64,000 nt of DNA from Anaerolineaceae bacterium UBA3924 (GCA_002385985.1 DGEO01000037.1:16187-80186); one strand, 5' to 3'. Shown: positions 1 through 10,546, counted from the stretch's first letter. The notes: generated by a model from the sequence alone, not told the origin. Program-made: numbers and translations.

Positions 1-381
1 GGTTTTCTCCAGCGCCGGGGGCTGCACATCGTAGCTGCGCCGCCAGATCTTGACCTGCTGTTCGCCGAACTTCGCCGCTGTCTCGGCCTTGTTCAGCCCC
101 TGCAGAGCGCCGTAATGGCGCTCATTCAGACGCCAGCTGCGGCGGACAGGGATCCACATCAGGTCCATCTCATCCATGATGATCCACAGCGTGCGGATGG
201 CGCGCTTGAGAACCGAGGTGAAGGCCAGGTCGAAAGTGTAGCCGGCTTCCTTCAGCTGTTTGGCCGCCTGCTTTGCTTCCTCAATCCCCTTTTCGGAAAG
301 GTCCACGTCTGTCCAACCGGTAAAGCGGTTCTGCTTGTTCCAATCGCTCTCGCCGTGTCGCACGAGCACAACCTTGTACAT
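1..381 (-). CDS. gpmA: 2,3-bisphosphoglycerate-dependent phosphoglycerate mutase, 3' end cut by window
   Basis: Glycolytic/gluconeogenic enzyme interconverting 3- and 2-phosphoglycerate in the cytosol. The first 127 codons are in the window and the rest lies beyond base 1. The N-terminus shows the phosphohistidine motif VRHGES, then [11 protein letters not shown] and ERHYGALQG, all typical of the cofactor-dependent GpmA family and more specific than a generic histidine phosphatase. Start ATG at 381 is preceded by a good Shine-Dalgarno (tcaggaggtta). It is transcribed leftward, head-to-tail after the ABC ATPase gene ending at 468. Confidence 0.93.
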   Translation of the reverse strand, partial: MYKVVLVRHGESDWNKQNRFTGWTDVDLSEKGIEEAKQAAKQLKEAGYTFDLAFTSVLKRAIRTLWIIMDEMDLMWIPVRRSWRLNERHYGALQGLNKAETAAKFGEQQVKIWRRSYDVQPPALEKT

Positions 382-467
382 ACTAACCTCCTGAGATTCT
401 GTCTATCATAAACGTAGCGCAAGTGTTGATCCTTGCGCTACGCTTCGAGTCTAATCTCGAATATGGG

Positions 468-1580
<1,113 letters not shown>

Positions 1581-1708
1581 GGGGAAAATCCTCCTTCCGG
1601 AACGAGTATAGTGACTAAATTATAGACCATCTCGAGGGGGATGACAATAAAAATGTGACCACCATATTCCCCGGAATTGGATCAGGTTATCGTTCCAGCG
1701 GAGGAATC

Positions 1709-2845
1709 TCAGGCCTGGCGCTGCATCTCCGCTTTGCCGGCCATTTCGCTGGCCAGGCAGCGCTCCAGCCCGTCGATCACGTCATCGATATCCTGCGCGG
1801 TCACCACCGGTGACATATGCCCGATGCGGATCAGCTGTTCCTTCATCGCTCCCAGGCCGGAGGAGATTTTGATCCGGCACTCCTGCTCCAGGAAGGACAC
1901 CAGCCGGCCCGACGGCACCGGCGTCCAGGCAGCGGTGAGCACCGCGTTCATCCGCTCAACCGGGGTGTACGGCTCCAGCCCTATTCGCTCCAGACCGGCG
2001 CGCAGCTGCAGCGCCAGCTGCCGGTAGCGCTCCAGCCGGGCTTCAATCCCCTCCTCCGCCAGCATGCGCAGGGCCACGTTCAGCGCGGTCACCAGATTGC
2101 TGTTCATGGTGACCGGCGTCGGGTGCCAGTCGCCCCACTCCACCATGTACTTTTTCCACATGCGCAGGTCGGTGAACCAGCCGGCGTCTTCCGGCTGCCG
2201 GGTGATGCGTTCCCAGGCCCGCTGGCTGACGGCTACCGGGGACAGTCCCGGCGGCGCGCCCAGGCATTTCTGCGTCGCCGAGGCAGCCAGATCGACCCCC
2301 CATTCCTCCATCCGGAATTCGATCCCGCCGAGTGAGGAGACTGCGTCAACCACAAACAGCACATCCTTCCCCCTCAGGGCCTTGCCCAGCTGGCCGATCG
2401 GGTTCAGGATGGTGGTCGAGGTTTCCAGGTGCACCGCCGCCACGCCGCGAGCCTCAGGATGGGCCTGCAGCGCTTCCAGCACCGGTTCGACCTCCAGCGG
2501 CTGGCCTTCCTCTCCCCACACCGGGATCACATTCAGACCCCGCCGCTGTGCAATGTCAATCAGGCGCAGGCCGAAGAACCCGTTGCTGGCTACAATCACC
2601 GTCTCGCCGCGATGAAAGGCGCTACCGAAACAGGCGTCAATGCCTGCCGTGCCCGACCCGGACAATAAAAAGACCTCTCCGCTGGTATGGAAGAGGTCTT
2701 TTAGCCGTTCCAGGGTCTCAAAATACAGGCTGCGAAAGCGCGGTCCATAATGCGGCTGGACCGGAGCGCCCATCGCGGCCTGAACTTCGGGGGCAACCGA
2801 AACCGGGCCGGGGATCATCAGACGCAGCGGAAGTTCACTGTTCAT
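1709..2845 (-). CDS. alanine/serine-glyoxylate aminotransferase family protein
   Basis: 378-residue class V (fold type I) PLP aminotransferase that would act on alanine or serine with glyoxylate or pyruvate. The N-terminus carries the PGPVSVAPEV motif of this family. GSGTAGIDA is the cofactor-phosphate region, VDAVSSLGG carries the PLP-ring Asp, and the Schiff-base lysine lies in SATQKCLGAPPG. Length is normal. Start ATG at 2845 follows AAGGAG. Amino-donor specificity is not resolved; phosphonate-type class V transaminases are a less likely alternative. Confidence 0.88.
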   Translation of the reverse strand: MNSELPLRLMIPGPVSVAPEVQAAMGAPVQPHYGPRFRSLYFETLERLKDLFHTSGEVFLLSGSGTAGIDACFGSAFHRGETVIVASNGFFGLRLIDIAQRRGLNVIPVWGEEGQPLEVEPVLEALQAHPEARGVAAVHLETSTTILNPIGQLGKALRGKDVLFVVDAVSSLGGIEFRMEEWGVDLAASATQKCLGAPPGLSPVAVSQRAWERITRQPEDAGWFTDLRMWKKYMVEWGDWHPTPVTMNSNLVTALNVALRMLAEEGIEARLERYRQLALQLRAGLERIGLEPYTPVERMNAVLTAAWTPVPSGRLVSFLEQECRIKISSGLGAMKEQLIRIGHMSPVVTAQDIDDVIDGLERCLASEMAGKAEMQRQA

Positions 2846-3241
2846 TTCGCTCCTTCCTCTTATGCTGGTGCCTATTTCTATCTTAGCACGCCGGGAAACT
2901 CAGTCAAATAGCGCTTCTTCACATGATGGACGGCATTTCTTCCTTTCCCGGGAGATTGTGCGGCCCATGTGTTTTGAATCCCGAAAAATTTTTTGGTACA
3001 CTTTACCTGTCGCTTCATTCAAACTTCCATCATCGACTGCAGGATGGACAATTTGGACACCGATAGACTGCTCCGCATTGGTCGAAGCGGGAGAAGGGGA
3101 AGATTCTGTGTCGAAATACACCGTCCTGGCGCTGGCCTTCGGCACTGCTCGCATCGCTGAGCCATATACAGGGCCAGGGTGGACCGTTCTTCCCTGTTCT
3201 GCCAACACAATATCCCCTGAGAGAAAGGAAGGAACTGAACC
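2846..3241. other. intergenic region and long leader
   Basis: About 400 bases without a convincing gene. The base composition is more AT-rich than the flanks. Short open frames exist on both strands but lack ribosome-binding sites and family motifs. The only supported element is a rightward promoter near 2974-3002, which would give the next gene a leader of about 230 nt. No known riboswitch class was recognised in that leader. Confidence 0.5.
2974..3002 (+). promoter_or_regulatory. putative sigma70 promoter for the 3242 gene
   Basis: TTGAAT at 2974-2979 and TACACT at 2997-3002 are separated by exactly 17 bases. The predicted transcription start is near 3009, leaving a leader of roughly 230 nt before the alanine-dehydrogenase-like gene. 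Confidence 0.5.
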
Positions 3242-4402
3242 ATGACCCTACCTCAAACCATAGGATTTCCCAGGATGAAGAAAGAAACGGGTGAACGGCG
3301 GGTGTTTCTGCCGGATTTCATCCAGTATCTGACCACACTGGGTGTCACTGTGACCCTCGAGGAAGGATATGGCTCTCGTTCCGGTTTCACTGCGGATGAC
3401 TATATCAAGGGGAACCCGCACGTCCGCATCGGTACCCGGGAGGAGGCCTTCAGCCAGGATGTGGTCCTGGTACTGCGATCGCCTTCACGCGAAGAGATGG
3501 AATTAATCCCGCGGGGAACCATCCTGTTATCCATGCTGCACTACCCCACCCGCCCGCGCCGCTTTGCCCACATCCGCAATCTGGGCATCCGGGCCATCTC
3601 GCTGGACAGTATTGTGGATGACAACAACATCCGCCTGGTGGAAAACATGAAGGCGGTCGCCTGGAACGGGCTGGAGGCTGGCTTTGACGTGCTGGAAAGG
3701 GACTGGCCAGACCTGCTCCGGCCCGACGGCAAGCCCATCCGCGTACTGGTCCTGGGCACCGGCATGGTTGGCAAATACGCCGTCGACGCTGCCACCCACC
3801 TGGGGAACATCGAGCGTAACAACGAGCACATCCAGGTGGACGGCCCGGGTGCGATCGCCCTGGCAGTCGGCCGCAACGTGACCTCTCAGCCAGACCTGAT
3901 GAAAGAGATCTTCAAGCAGGTAGACATGCTGGTGGATGCCTCGCAGCGCCGCGACACTTCCAAACCGGTGGTGCCCAACGAATGGATCGCCTGCCTGCCC
4001 GAGCACGCCGTGGTGGTGGACCTGGCGGTGGACCCCTACATCCTGGAGGCCAATCCCCCGGTTGTGCGCGGGATTGAAGGCATCCCGCAGGGCGACCTCA
4101 ACCAGTACATCTTCGAGCCGGATGACCCGCAATGGGACAAAACCGTACCGGCTTCTGTGGATTCCCGCAACCGCCGCCGGACGGTGACCTGCTATTCCTG
4201 GCCCGGCATTCACCCGGAGGCCTGCATGAACCATTACGCGCTCCAGCTAACCCCCCTGATGAAAGCCCTGTTCTCGGTGGGTTATGACGGCCTCTCGCCG
4301 AACGGAGACTTCTTCGAGCGGGCGCTGTACCGGGCGACCATCGACGCCTGGCTGCCCTCGCAGAAGAAGCCTGTGCTGGATGACGAGTACGAGAAAGATT
4401 AG
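3242..4402 (+). CDS. alanine dehydrogenase / PNT-like NAD(P)-dependent oxidoreductase
   Basis: 386 residues with the two-domain fold of alanine dehydrogenase, transhydrogenase alpha and carboxyethylornithine synthase. The N-terminus (GFPRMKKETGERRVFLP) matches the substrate-domain start. The dinucleotide-binding glycine motif VLGTGMVGKYAVD is near residue 175. The His of the YLH motif is kept (SMLHYP), while the usual substrate-binding Lys position (VKVKEP in alanine dehydrogenase) reads VLRSPS, so Arg replaces Lys. That argues against a plain alanine dehydrogenase; an opine-type or saccharopine-dehydrogenase-like activity is possible. SD GGAAGGAA precedes the ATG. Confidence 0.72.
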   Translation: MTLPQTIGFPRMKKETGERRVFLPDFIQYLTTLGVTVTLEEGYGSRSGFTADDYIKGNPHVRIGTREEAFSQDVVLVLRSPSREEMELIPRGTILLSMLHYPTRPRRFAHIRNLGIRAISLDSIVDDNNIRLVENMKAVAWNGLEAGFDVLERDWPDLLRPDGKPIRVLVLGTGMVGKYAVDAATHLGNIERNNEHIQVDGPGAIALAVGRNVTSQPDLMKEIFKQVDMLVDASQRRDTSKPVVPNEWIACLPEHAVVVDLAVDPYILEANPPVVRGIEGIPQGDLNQYIFEPDDPQWDKTVPASVDSRNRRRTVTCYSWPGIHPEACMNHYALQLTPLMKALFSVGYDGLSPNGDFFERALYRATIDAWLPSQKKPVLDDEYEKD

Positions 4403-4447
4403 CCCTTACACCTGCGCCTCTGGATTGACATCAATTAGGAGCCGCCC

Positions 4448-5254
4448 ATGCCCGAACTGCCCGAAATTGCCTCCCGCGCCGCGCAAATGACCGAGCTGCT
4501 GGCTGGCAAAGTGATCCAGGAGATCACGGTGCTGCAGCCAAAATGCCTGAACATCCCGGCCGCCGAGTTCCAGGCCAGCCTGTGCGGCGCGAAGCTGGGC
4601 AAAACCACCTGCCGAGGAAAATGGCTGTTCACCGAAACGGACCTCGGCAGGCTGCTGCTCAACCTGGGCATGGGCGGAGAACTCCTGCTAGTCAAACCGG
4701 ACAGGCTGCCTGAAAAGCGCCGCCTGGTCTTTCATTTCACCGATGGAGAGGCCCTGTCGGTCAACTTCTGGTGGTTTGGCTACGCGCATTTCACCAGGCC
4801 AGATGAGCTCCACCGCCACGAGATGACTGCCCGGCTGGGACCCAACGCCCTTGACGTCTCCCTTAAAGATCTGGCGGCAGCGGCGAAGACGCAGCGCACA
4901 CGGGTGAAATCGTACTTGCTGGACCAGAGCAAGATTGCCGGGATCGGCAATGCCTACATCCACGACATCCTTTTTCAGGCCCGCCTGCACCCGCTAACCC
5001 AGCTCATCACCCTGACACCTGACCAGATCAGCGGACTGCACGCAGCCATCCGCAAAGGCCTGACCACCAGCCTGGAAAAAGGCGGCGCGTTTTACGAAGT
5101 GGACCTGCTGGGCCGACCGGGCGGGTTCACCATGGACGACATCCTGATCGGCTACAAAGAAGGCAAGCCCTGCCCGGTCTGCTCGACGCCGATCACCAAG
5201 ATCAAGACCGGAGCCACCAGCAGTTACATCTGCCCGCACTGCCAGCCTCTTTAG
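4448..5254 (+). CDS. Fpg/Nei-family DNA glycosylase
   Basis: 268-residue base-excision repair glycosylase/AP lyase. It begins MPELPE, so the catalytic Pro2 and Glu3 are present; the beta-hairpin Lys lies in CRGKWLF, and GIGNAYIHDILF is the helix-two-turn-helix. The C-terminal zinc finger keeps all four cysteines (CPVC...CPHC, about residues 245-266). The DNA-contacting Arg usually found just before the last cysteine pair is not there (KTGATSS). It may therefore belong to a divergent Fpg/Nei branch rather than classical MutM. It sits 45 bases after the dehydrogenase gene with little sign of co-regulation. Confidence 0.86.
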   Translation: MPELPEIASRAAQMTELLAGKVIQEITVLQPKCLNIPAAEFQASLCGAKLGKTTCRGKWLFTETDLGRLLLNLGMGGELLLVKPDRLPEKRRLVFHFTDGEALSVNFWWFGYAHFTRPDELHRHEMTARLGPNALDVSLKDLAAAAKTQRTRVKSYLLDQSKIAGIGNAYIHDILFQARLHPLTQLITLTPDQISGLHAAIRKGLTTSLEKGGAFYEVDLLGRPGGFTMDDILIGYKEGKPCPVCSTPITKIKTGATSSYICPHCQPL

Positions 5255-5280
5255 ACTACCCTTCTGGACAGGTTCCTGAC

Positions 5281-5327
5281 CGCCTGATGGACAGGCGCCA
5301 ATCCCATCTCACGGGGGTTTAAACCCC
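5281..5327 (+). terminator. hairpins after the glycosylase gene
   Basis: CGCCTG/CAGGCG form a 6-bp stem at 5281-5297. A perfect 14-bp palindrome GGGGTTTAAACCCC follows at 5314-5327. There is no clear T tract, so termination is only a possibility. Confidence 0.35.
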
Positions 5328-5389
5328 TGGCTCCTCCCGGTATGATAAGAGCGTTGACTCTCGAACGACCGTGGAGGAGAACCAATCCG

Positions 5390-5677
5390 ATGAACAAGGC
5401 CATTTCCATCAAAGGCGGACGCGTACTGCGCCTGAGGAACTACGTCGTAACCTCCGCCATCCTGTTTGCCGCCATCGGTTTTGTCTCTGGCGTAATTGGA
5501 TTGGTCGGCAGCTTTCGGGGCAGGCACGTTTTCTTTGTCCTCGGACCTTTCCACCTTGAAGGTGTTCCCGCCGGAATCCTCGGCGTACCGCTGATGCCGC
5601 TGGTCTTCGCGGTGGCAGGTATACTGCTGGCTCTGATCACTTATCTGCCGGCCAGCTGGATTTTGCGCCGCGTCTAG
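5390..5677 (+). CDS. small two-helix membrane protein
   Basis: 95 residues, function unrecognised. A short basic N-terminus (KGGRVLRLRN) is followed by a hydrophobic helix at about residues 18-40, a short polar loop, and a second helix at about 60-85 ending in Arg-Arg. Charge distribution favours both termini in the cytoplasm. ATG at 5390 was chosen over the upstream in-frame ATG at 5342 because GGAGGA lies at 5374-5379 and the upstream ATG is embedded in a -10-like TATGAT. It stands alone between the glycosylase and the ABC exporter. Confidence 0.65.
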   Translation: MNKAISIKGGRVLRLRNYVVTSAILFAAIGFVSGVIGLVGSFRGRHVFFVLGPFHLEGVPAGILGVPLMPLVFAVAGILLALITYLPASWILRRV

Positions 5678-5804
5678 AAACCATCTCTTCGGAAGACTGT
5701 TTCTTCCAGCCGGTCTCCGGGGCGCACCCGCATGCCTGGTGAGCAAACCAGGCAGTATACTGGCAGCCTCCGGGGCCGGTTTTCTTCGCGTTCAAGTAAC
5801 TTCA

Positions 5805-5833
5805 TTGCCATGCCCCGTTTTGTGGCATATAAT
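5805..5833 (+). promoter_or_regulatory. sigma70 promoter of the ABC exporter operon
   Basis: TTGCCA at 5805-5810 and a perfect TATAAT at 5828-5833 are spaced by 17 bases. The transcription start should be near 5840, giving a leader of about 65 nt before the ATG at 5905. Confidence 0.75.
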
Positions 5834-5904
5834 TGATCGATTGTCAGTTGCAGGACTGAAGGCCAGCGCGTTTCTCACACCGCTGAACCCTCTGGAGTTG
5901 TTTT

Positions 5905-7713
5905 ATGCCAACCGATGCTCAGGTTCATCCCTACGATTTGAAGAACATCAACACCCCCAGCCGGCTGAAGTCCCTGTGGCGGCTGCTGACGGGATTCCGC
6001 CTGTCCTACCTGGGCGCCACGCTGAGCATAGGTCTGGCTGCCACGGCGAAGACCGGAACCTACCTGCTGCTGCGCTACTTCATCGACAACTTCTTCGTCG
6101 AGACCGGACAATCCATCAACCTGGTCCAGATCGCCCTGGCATTTGTCGGGCTGGCGCTGACCGAGGGCACCTTCACCTTCCTCAGCGGGCGGCTGGCGGC
6201 GCGAACCGCCGAAGGAATCACCCGGCGCCTGCGGAATTATCTGTTCGACCACATCCAGCACCTGACCTTCGCCTATCACAGCAAGACGCAGACGGGCGAG
6301 CTGATCCAGCGGGTCACTTCGGATGTGGACGCCATTCGCCGCTTCTTTTCCGATCAGGCGATCGGCGTCGGACGCATCATCCTGCTGTTCGTTATCAACT
6401 TTATCGCCATCTTCAACCTGCACCCGCTGCTGGCCTTCCTGTCCATCATCGTCATCCCGCTTGTGCTGGTGGTCTCGATGCAGTTCTTCAAGCGGATCAC
6501 CAAAGCTTATGAGGACTACCAGAATCAGGACGGCGTGCTGACCACCATCCTGCAGGAGAACCTCTCCGGAGTACGCGTGGTAAAAGCCTTCGCCCGCCAG
6601 GAATACGAAATTACCAAGTTCGAGAAGGAAAACTGGGAAAAGTTCCGGCGCGGCAAGAAGCTGATGAGCATCCACTCTCTGTTCTGGCCGGTCTCGGACC
6701 TGCTGTGCAGCGCGCAGATGCTGGCCGGCTACCTGATCGGCGCGCTGATGGCCATCAACGGCGAGATTTCTGTGGGCACCTACCTGGCCTACGCCGGCAT
6801 GCTGGTCTGGATCATCTTCCCCATCCGCAACCTGGGCCGCCTGATCGTCCAGACCTCCACCGGTCTGGTCTCGCTGGGCCGCCTGATCGAGATCATCCGC
6901 GAGGACCGCGAACCGCTGGACGAAGGCGATTACCAGCCGGAAACCATCAACGGCGAGATCGAGTTCGTCAATGTGGGCTTCGAGTACGAAGCCGAGCACG
7001 CTGTGCTGCGCGATATCAGCTTCAAGGTCTGCCCGGGGCAGGTGGTGGCCCTGCTGGGCGGAACCGGCTCGGGGAAGACCTCGCTGGTCAACCTGCTGCC
7101 GCGCTTCTTTGAATACCAGGAAGGCGACATCCTGCTGGACGGGGTCAGCCTGAAGCGCTATCCGCGCAAGCTGCTGCGCCGCCACATCGGTATCGTCGAG
7201 CAGGAGCCTTTCCTCTTCTCCCGCTCCATCCGCGAGAACATCACCTACGGTGTGGGCCGCGAAGTGAGCCAGGAGGAAGTGGAGCAGGCCGCACGTGCCG
7301 CCGCCATCCACGACGTGATCATGAGCTTCCCCAACGGCTACCAGACCATCGTGGGTGAAAAGGGCGTGACCGTCTCCGGAGGGCAGAAACAGCGCATCGC
7401 CATCGCCCGCACGCTGTTGAAAAACCCGAGAATCTTGATCCTGGACGACTCGACCTCCGCGGTCGATACCGAGACGGAAGCGGAGATCCGCAGGGCGCTG
7501 CAGACCCTGATGCAGAACCGCACCACCTTCATCATCGCCCACCGGGTGCAGAGCATAATGAACGCGGATCTGATCCTGGTCATGGACCAGGGACGAATCG
7601 TCCAGTCCGGCAAGCACGAGGACCTGGTCCAGCAGGACGGGATTTACCGGCGCATCTACGAGATCCAGACGCGCATCGAGGACGAGCTCGAGAAGGAGAT
7701 CTCCAGTGTCTGA
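5905..7713 (+). CDS. ABC exporter half-transporter, degenerate-site subunit
   Basis: 602 residues: six-helix type IV exporter membrane domain (about 20-320) followed by an ATPase domain. Walker A GGTGSGKT is near residue 387 and the signature is VSGGQ. The Walker B end reads ILDDSTSAVD, with Asp515 at the catalytic glutamate position. In heterodimeric exporters such as TM287/288 and BmrCD this marks the non-hydrolysing site. Its partner gene starts 8 bases before this one ends, so the two are translationally coupled and almost certainly form one transporter. Cargo is unknown (drug, lipid or peptide). SD GGAG precedes the ATG. Confidence 0.92.
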   Translation: MPTDAQVHPYDLKNINTPSRLKSLWRLLTGFRLSYLGATLSIGLAATAKTGTYLLLRYFIDNFFVETGQSINLVQIALAFVGLALTEGTFTFLSGRLAARTAEGITRRLRNYLFDHIQHLTFAYHSKTQTGELIQRVTSDVDAIRRFFSDQAIGVGRIILLFVINFIAIFNLHPLLAFLSIIVIPLVLVVSMQFFKRITKAYEDYQNQDGVLTTILQENLSGVRVVKAFARQEYEITKFEKENWEKFRRGKKLMSIHSLFWPVSDLLCSAQMLAGYLIGALMAINGEISVGTYLAYAGMLVWIIFPIRNLGRLIVQTSTGLVSLGRLIEIIREDREPLDEGDYQPETINGEIEFVNVGFEYEAEHAVLRDISFKVCPGQVVALLGGTGSGKTSLVNLLPRFFEYQEGDILLDGVSLKRYPRKLLRRHIGIVEQEPFLFSRSIRENITYGVGREVSQEEVEQAARAAAIHDVIMSFPNGYQTIVGEKGVTVSGGQKQRIAIARTLLKNPRILILDDSTSAVDTETEAEIRRALQTLMQNRTTFIIAHRVQSIMNADLILVMDQGRIVQSGKHEDLVQQDGIYRRIYEIQTRIEDELEKEISSV

Positions 7714-9526
7714 CGAATATATCGAGGAAGAGGAATTTAGCGGCGCTTTTGAAGGTCGGGTTTTTCGCCGCATCCTGACCCTGATCGCCCCCTACAAGAT
7801 GTGGGTGGTGGGCTTCCTATTGTCTGTGGTGGTTGTCTCAATTCTGGACGCCTACTTCACCTACCTGAGCAAGCAGATCATCGATCAGGGCATCGTGCCC
7901 GGCAACCGCTCAGCGCTGGTCTCCATCCTGCTGCAGTACGGGGGGCTGATCGTGGTCCAGTGTGTCGCGGTGTTCGGCTTCATCTACCTGACCGCCGTGC
8001 TCGGCGAACGCGTCCGCTACGACCTGCGCCAGTCGATGTTCAACCACCTGCAGGCGCTGTCACTGAATTACTACAGCCGCACCCCGGTCGGCTGGATCAT
8101 GGCCCGCGTCAACTCGGACAGCGACCGCGTTTCGGAAATGGTCAGCTGGGGCATCGTCGACTCCACCTGGGGCGTGATGAACATCGGCACCTCGCTGATC
8201 TTTATGTTCGCCATTAACTGGCGGCTGGCCCTGATCGTGCTGGCCATCATCCCCATCCTGCTGGTGGTGGCGGTGTTCTTCCAGCGCCGCATCCTGCGCG
8301 AGTACCGCCAGGTGCGCAAGTTCAACTCCAAGATCACCGGCGCCTACAACGAGAATATCACCGGTGTGCGCGTGGTCAAAGCCCTGGGCCGGGAGCCGGA
8401 GAATATGCGCGAGTTCGACGGGCTGACCGGCAGCATGTACCGCTCGGCGTACCGGGCGGCCTGGCTGAGCGCGCTCTTCCTCCCCAGCGTGCAGATGATC
8501 TCAGCACTGGCGCTGGGCACGGTCGTCTACGTCGGCGGCCTGCAGGCGACAGTCGGCGGCATGACCATCGGCGGCATCCAGGCTTTCGTGGCGTACGTCA
8601 CCTCCATGATGTGGCCCATCCAGGACCTGGCCCGCGTGTTCGCAGAGCTGCAGCTGTCCATCGCTTCGGCGGAGCGCATCTTCTCCCTCCTGGACGCCGT
8701 TCCCAGTGTTCAGGACCAGCCCAACTCCGTCGATCCCGGCGAGATCCGCGGGGACATCGAGTTCGACCACGTCTCCTTCGGGTACGAGGACGGCCAGTCG
8801 GTGCTGAAGGACTTCTCTCTGAAAGTCAAACAGGGAGAGACCATCGCCCTGGTGGGGCCTACAGGCGGCGGCAAGTCGACCATCGTGAATCTGGTCTGCC
8901 GCTTCTACGAACCGGTCTCCGGCACCATCCGCATCGACGGGCGGGATTACCGCGAGCTGTCCATGCACGCCATCCAGTCACGCATTGGCATGGTGCTCCA
9001 GACCCCCCACCTGTTCTCCGGCTCCATCCGCGAAAACATCCGCTACGGGCGGCTGAACGCGACGGACGAGGAAGTGGAGCGCGCCGCAAAACTGGTCGGC
9101 GCGGACACCTTCATCCGCACCTTCAGCAAGGGATATGACGAGGAGGTCGGCGAGGGCGGCAGCCTGCTCTCGGTGGGCCAGAAGCAGCTGATCAGCCTGG
9201 CCAGGGCCATCCTGTCCAACCCGCAGATCTTCATCATGGATGAGGCCACCAGCTCGGTGGACACGCTGACCGAGTCGCTGATCCAGCAGGGCATGGAAAC
9301 GCTGATGCAGGGACGCACCAGCTTTGTCATCGCCCACCGCCTCTCGACCATCAAGCGCGCCGACCGCATCCTGGTGATCGAAAACGGGACCATCGCCGAA
9401 ATGGGCACCCACGCAGAGCTGCTGCGCAAGCGAGGTAAATATTACCAGCTGTACACCAAGCAGTTCCGCAGCCAGATGGAGCAGGCCTTCAACCCCTTCT
9501 CCAACCCGGCAGCCCAGCAGGCCTAG
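7706..9526 (+). CDS. ABC exporter half-transporter, catalytic subunit
   Basis: 606 residues with six transmembrane helices then an ATPase domain. Walker A is GPTGGGKS and Walker B ends IMDEATSSVD with the catalytic Glu at residue 513. The signature is LSVGQ (Val490 for the usual Gly). This altered signature faces the degenerate Walker site of the partner, so each subunit carries one half of the inactive site. The arrangement fits an asymmetric heterodimeric exporter. The first codons overlap the end of the upstream gene by 8 bases. Confidence 0.92.
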   Translation: MSDEYIEEEEFSGAFEGRVFRRILTLIAPYKMWVVGFLLSVVVVSILDAYFTYLSKQIIDQGIVPGNRSALVSILLQYGGLIVVQCVAVFGFIYLTAVLGERVRYDLRQSMFNHLQALSLNYYSRTPVGWIMARVNSDSDRVSEMVSWGIVDSTWGVMNIGTSLIFMFAINWRLALIVLAIIPILLVVAVFFQRRILREYRQVRKFNSKITGAYNENITGVRVVKALGREPENMREFDGLTGSMYRSAYRAAWLSALFLPSVQMISALALGTVVYVGGLQATVGGMTIGGIQAFVAYVTSMMWPIQDLARVFAELQLSIASAERIFSLLDAVPSVQDQPNSVDPGEIRGDIEFDHVSFGYEDGQSVLKDFSLKVKQGETIALVGPTGGGKSTIVNLVCRFYEPVSGTIRIDGRDYRELSMHAIQSRIGMVLQTPHLFSGSIRENIRYGRLNATDEEVERAAKLVGADTFIRTFSKGYDEEVGEGGSLLSVGQKQLISLARAILSNPQIFIMDEATSSVDTLTESLIQQGMETLMQGRTSFVIAHRLSTIKRADRILVIENGTIAEMGTHAELLRKRGKYYQLYTKQFRSQMEQAFNPFSNPAAQQA

Positions 9527-9541
9527 CGACTGTATTGCGAG

Positions 9542-10492
9542 TTACCCGCCGCCGTCTTCTTCGCGGGCGAAGATGGGTTCGCCCAGCAGTTCTTCCACCT
9601 GCTGGCGGTTGGGCAGCGCTGACCGCAGCCCGCGCCGGGTGGCCGTCAGCGCCCCGGCGGCGCTGGCAAAGCGCAGTGACTGGAGCGCAGGCAGCCCGCT
9701 GCCCAGCCCCACCGCCAGCGCGCCCAGGAAGGCCACCCCCGTTCCGTTCCGGTCCACCACATTGACCGCCGGCGGAGCCAATAGCCCCTGCTGGCCGTCC
9801 ACGTGGTAGTAGATACCGCGCTTTCCCAGCGTGACCACCACGCCATGAACGCCGGTCTCAGCCAGCTCCGACGCGGCCGCGGTGGCGGCCTCCAGCCCGT
9901 CTCCCGGGCTGGAGGTCAGGACGCCGGCTTCCATCTGGCTCATCACCAGGTAATCGACATTCTTCAGCAGCGACAGGCTCAGCGGCCTGGCCGGGGAAGC
10001 ATTGAGCACGACAGTCACACCGTTTTGGTGGGCCAGCTCGGCGCAGTACTCGACCGTTTCGATCGGGATTTCCAGCTGCAGCAGCAGCACGTCGGCTTTA
10101 CGGATCACATCATGCGCCTCTGCCAGCAGGCCGGGCAGAAGCTGGTAATTGGCGCCAGGACTGATCACAGCGGTGCTCTGGCCGGACAGGTCGACGGTGA
10201 TCATGGCGACACCGGTGGGAGTCTCCGGGTCCCTGGAGATAAAGGCCGTATCAACCCCTTCCTCCTCCAGGCTGCGGATCAGGGCTTCGCCGTTCTCATC
10301 CCGCCCCACCCGGCCGATCATGAGCACCTGACCGCCCAGCCGGGCTGCCGCCACCGCCTGATTGCCGCCCCGCCCGCCCGGAAATCTGGTGACTCTGCCG
10401 CCCATCACCGACATCCCGGGCCGGGGCAGCTGCTCCGTCTGCACCACCAGGTCCATATTCAAACTGCCCACGACGACAATATTGCTCGCCAT
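9542..10492 (-). CDS. ribokinase-like PfkB protein lacking the catalytic Asp
   Basis: 316 residues, full ribokinase length. The N-terminal sugar-binding region is well kept (GSLNMDLV, then FPGGRGGNQAVAAARLGG). The C-terminal anion-hole/catalytic motif, normally DTTGAGDAF, reads DRNGTGVAF, so the catalytic base Asp is Val253 and the preceding Ala is Thr. Two base changes separate GAC from the GTG found here, so a single sequencing error would not explain it. The rest of the frame is intact. It may be a non-phosphorylating sugar or nucleoside binder, or a recently inactivated kinase. The next leftward gene (10547) is an oxidoreductase of unrelated function. Confidence 0.85.
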   Translation of the reverse strand: MASNIVVVGSLNMDLVVQTEQLPRPGMSVMGGRVTRFPGGRGGNQAVAAARLGGQVLMIGRVGRDENGEALIRSLEEEGVDTAFISRDPETPTGVAMITVDLSGQSTAVISPGANYQLLPGLLAEAHDVIRKADVLLLQLEIPIETVEYCAELAHQNGVTVVLNASPARPLSLSLLKNVDYLVMSQMEAGVLTSSPGDGLEAATAAASELAETGVHGVVVTLGKRGIYYHVDGQQGLLAPPAVNVVDRNGTGVAFLGALAVGLGSGLPALQSLRFASAAGALTATRRGLRSALPNRQQVEELLGEPIFAREEDGGG

Positions 10493-10546
10493 ACACCAGA
10501 TCTCCTGCTCGAATAGATCACCGCTGCCTGACCGGGTTCCGCCCCG

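Noticed and set aside
2900..3208. A 102-codon leftward frame in the 2846-3241 gap
   Set aside because: No SD, no family resemblance, and it opposes the best promoter in the gap.
5875..7773. A 632-codon leftward open frame opposite the first ABC exporter gene
   Set aside because: It is the antisense shadow of a gene with full family motifs; its product is Asp/Gln/Leu-biased with no recognisable domain or SD.
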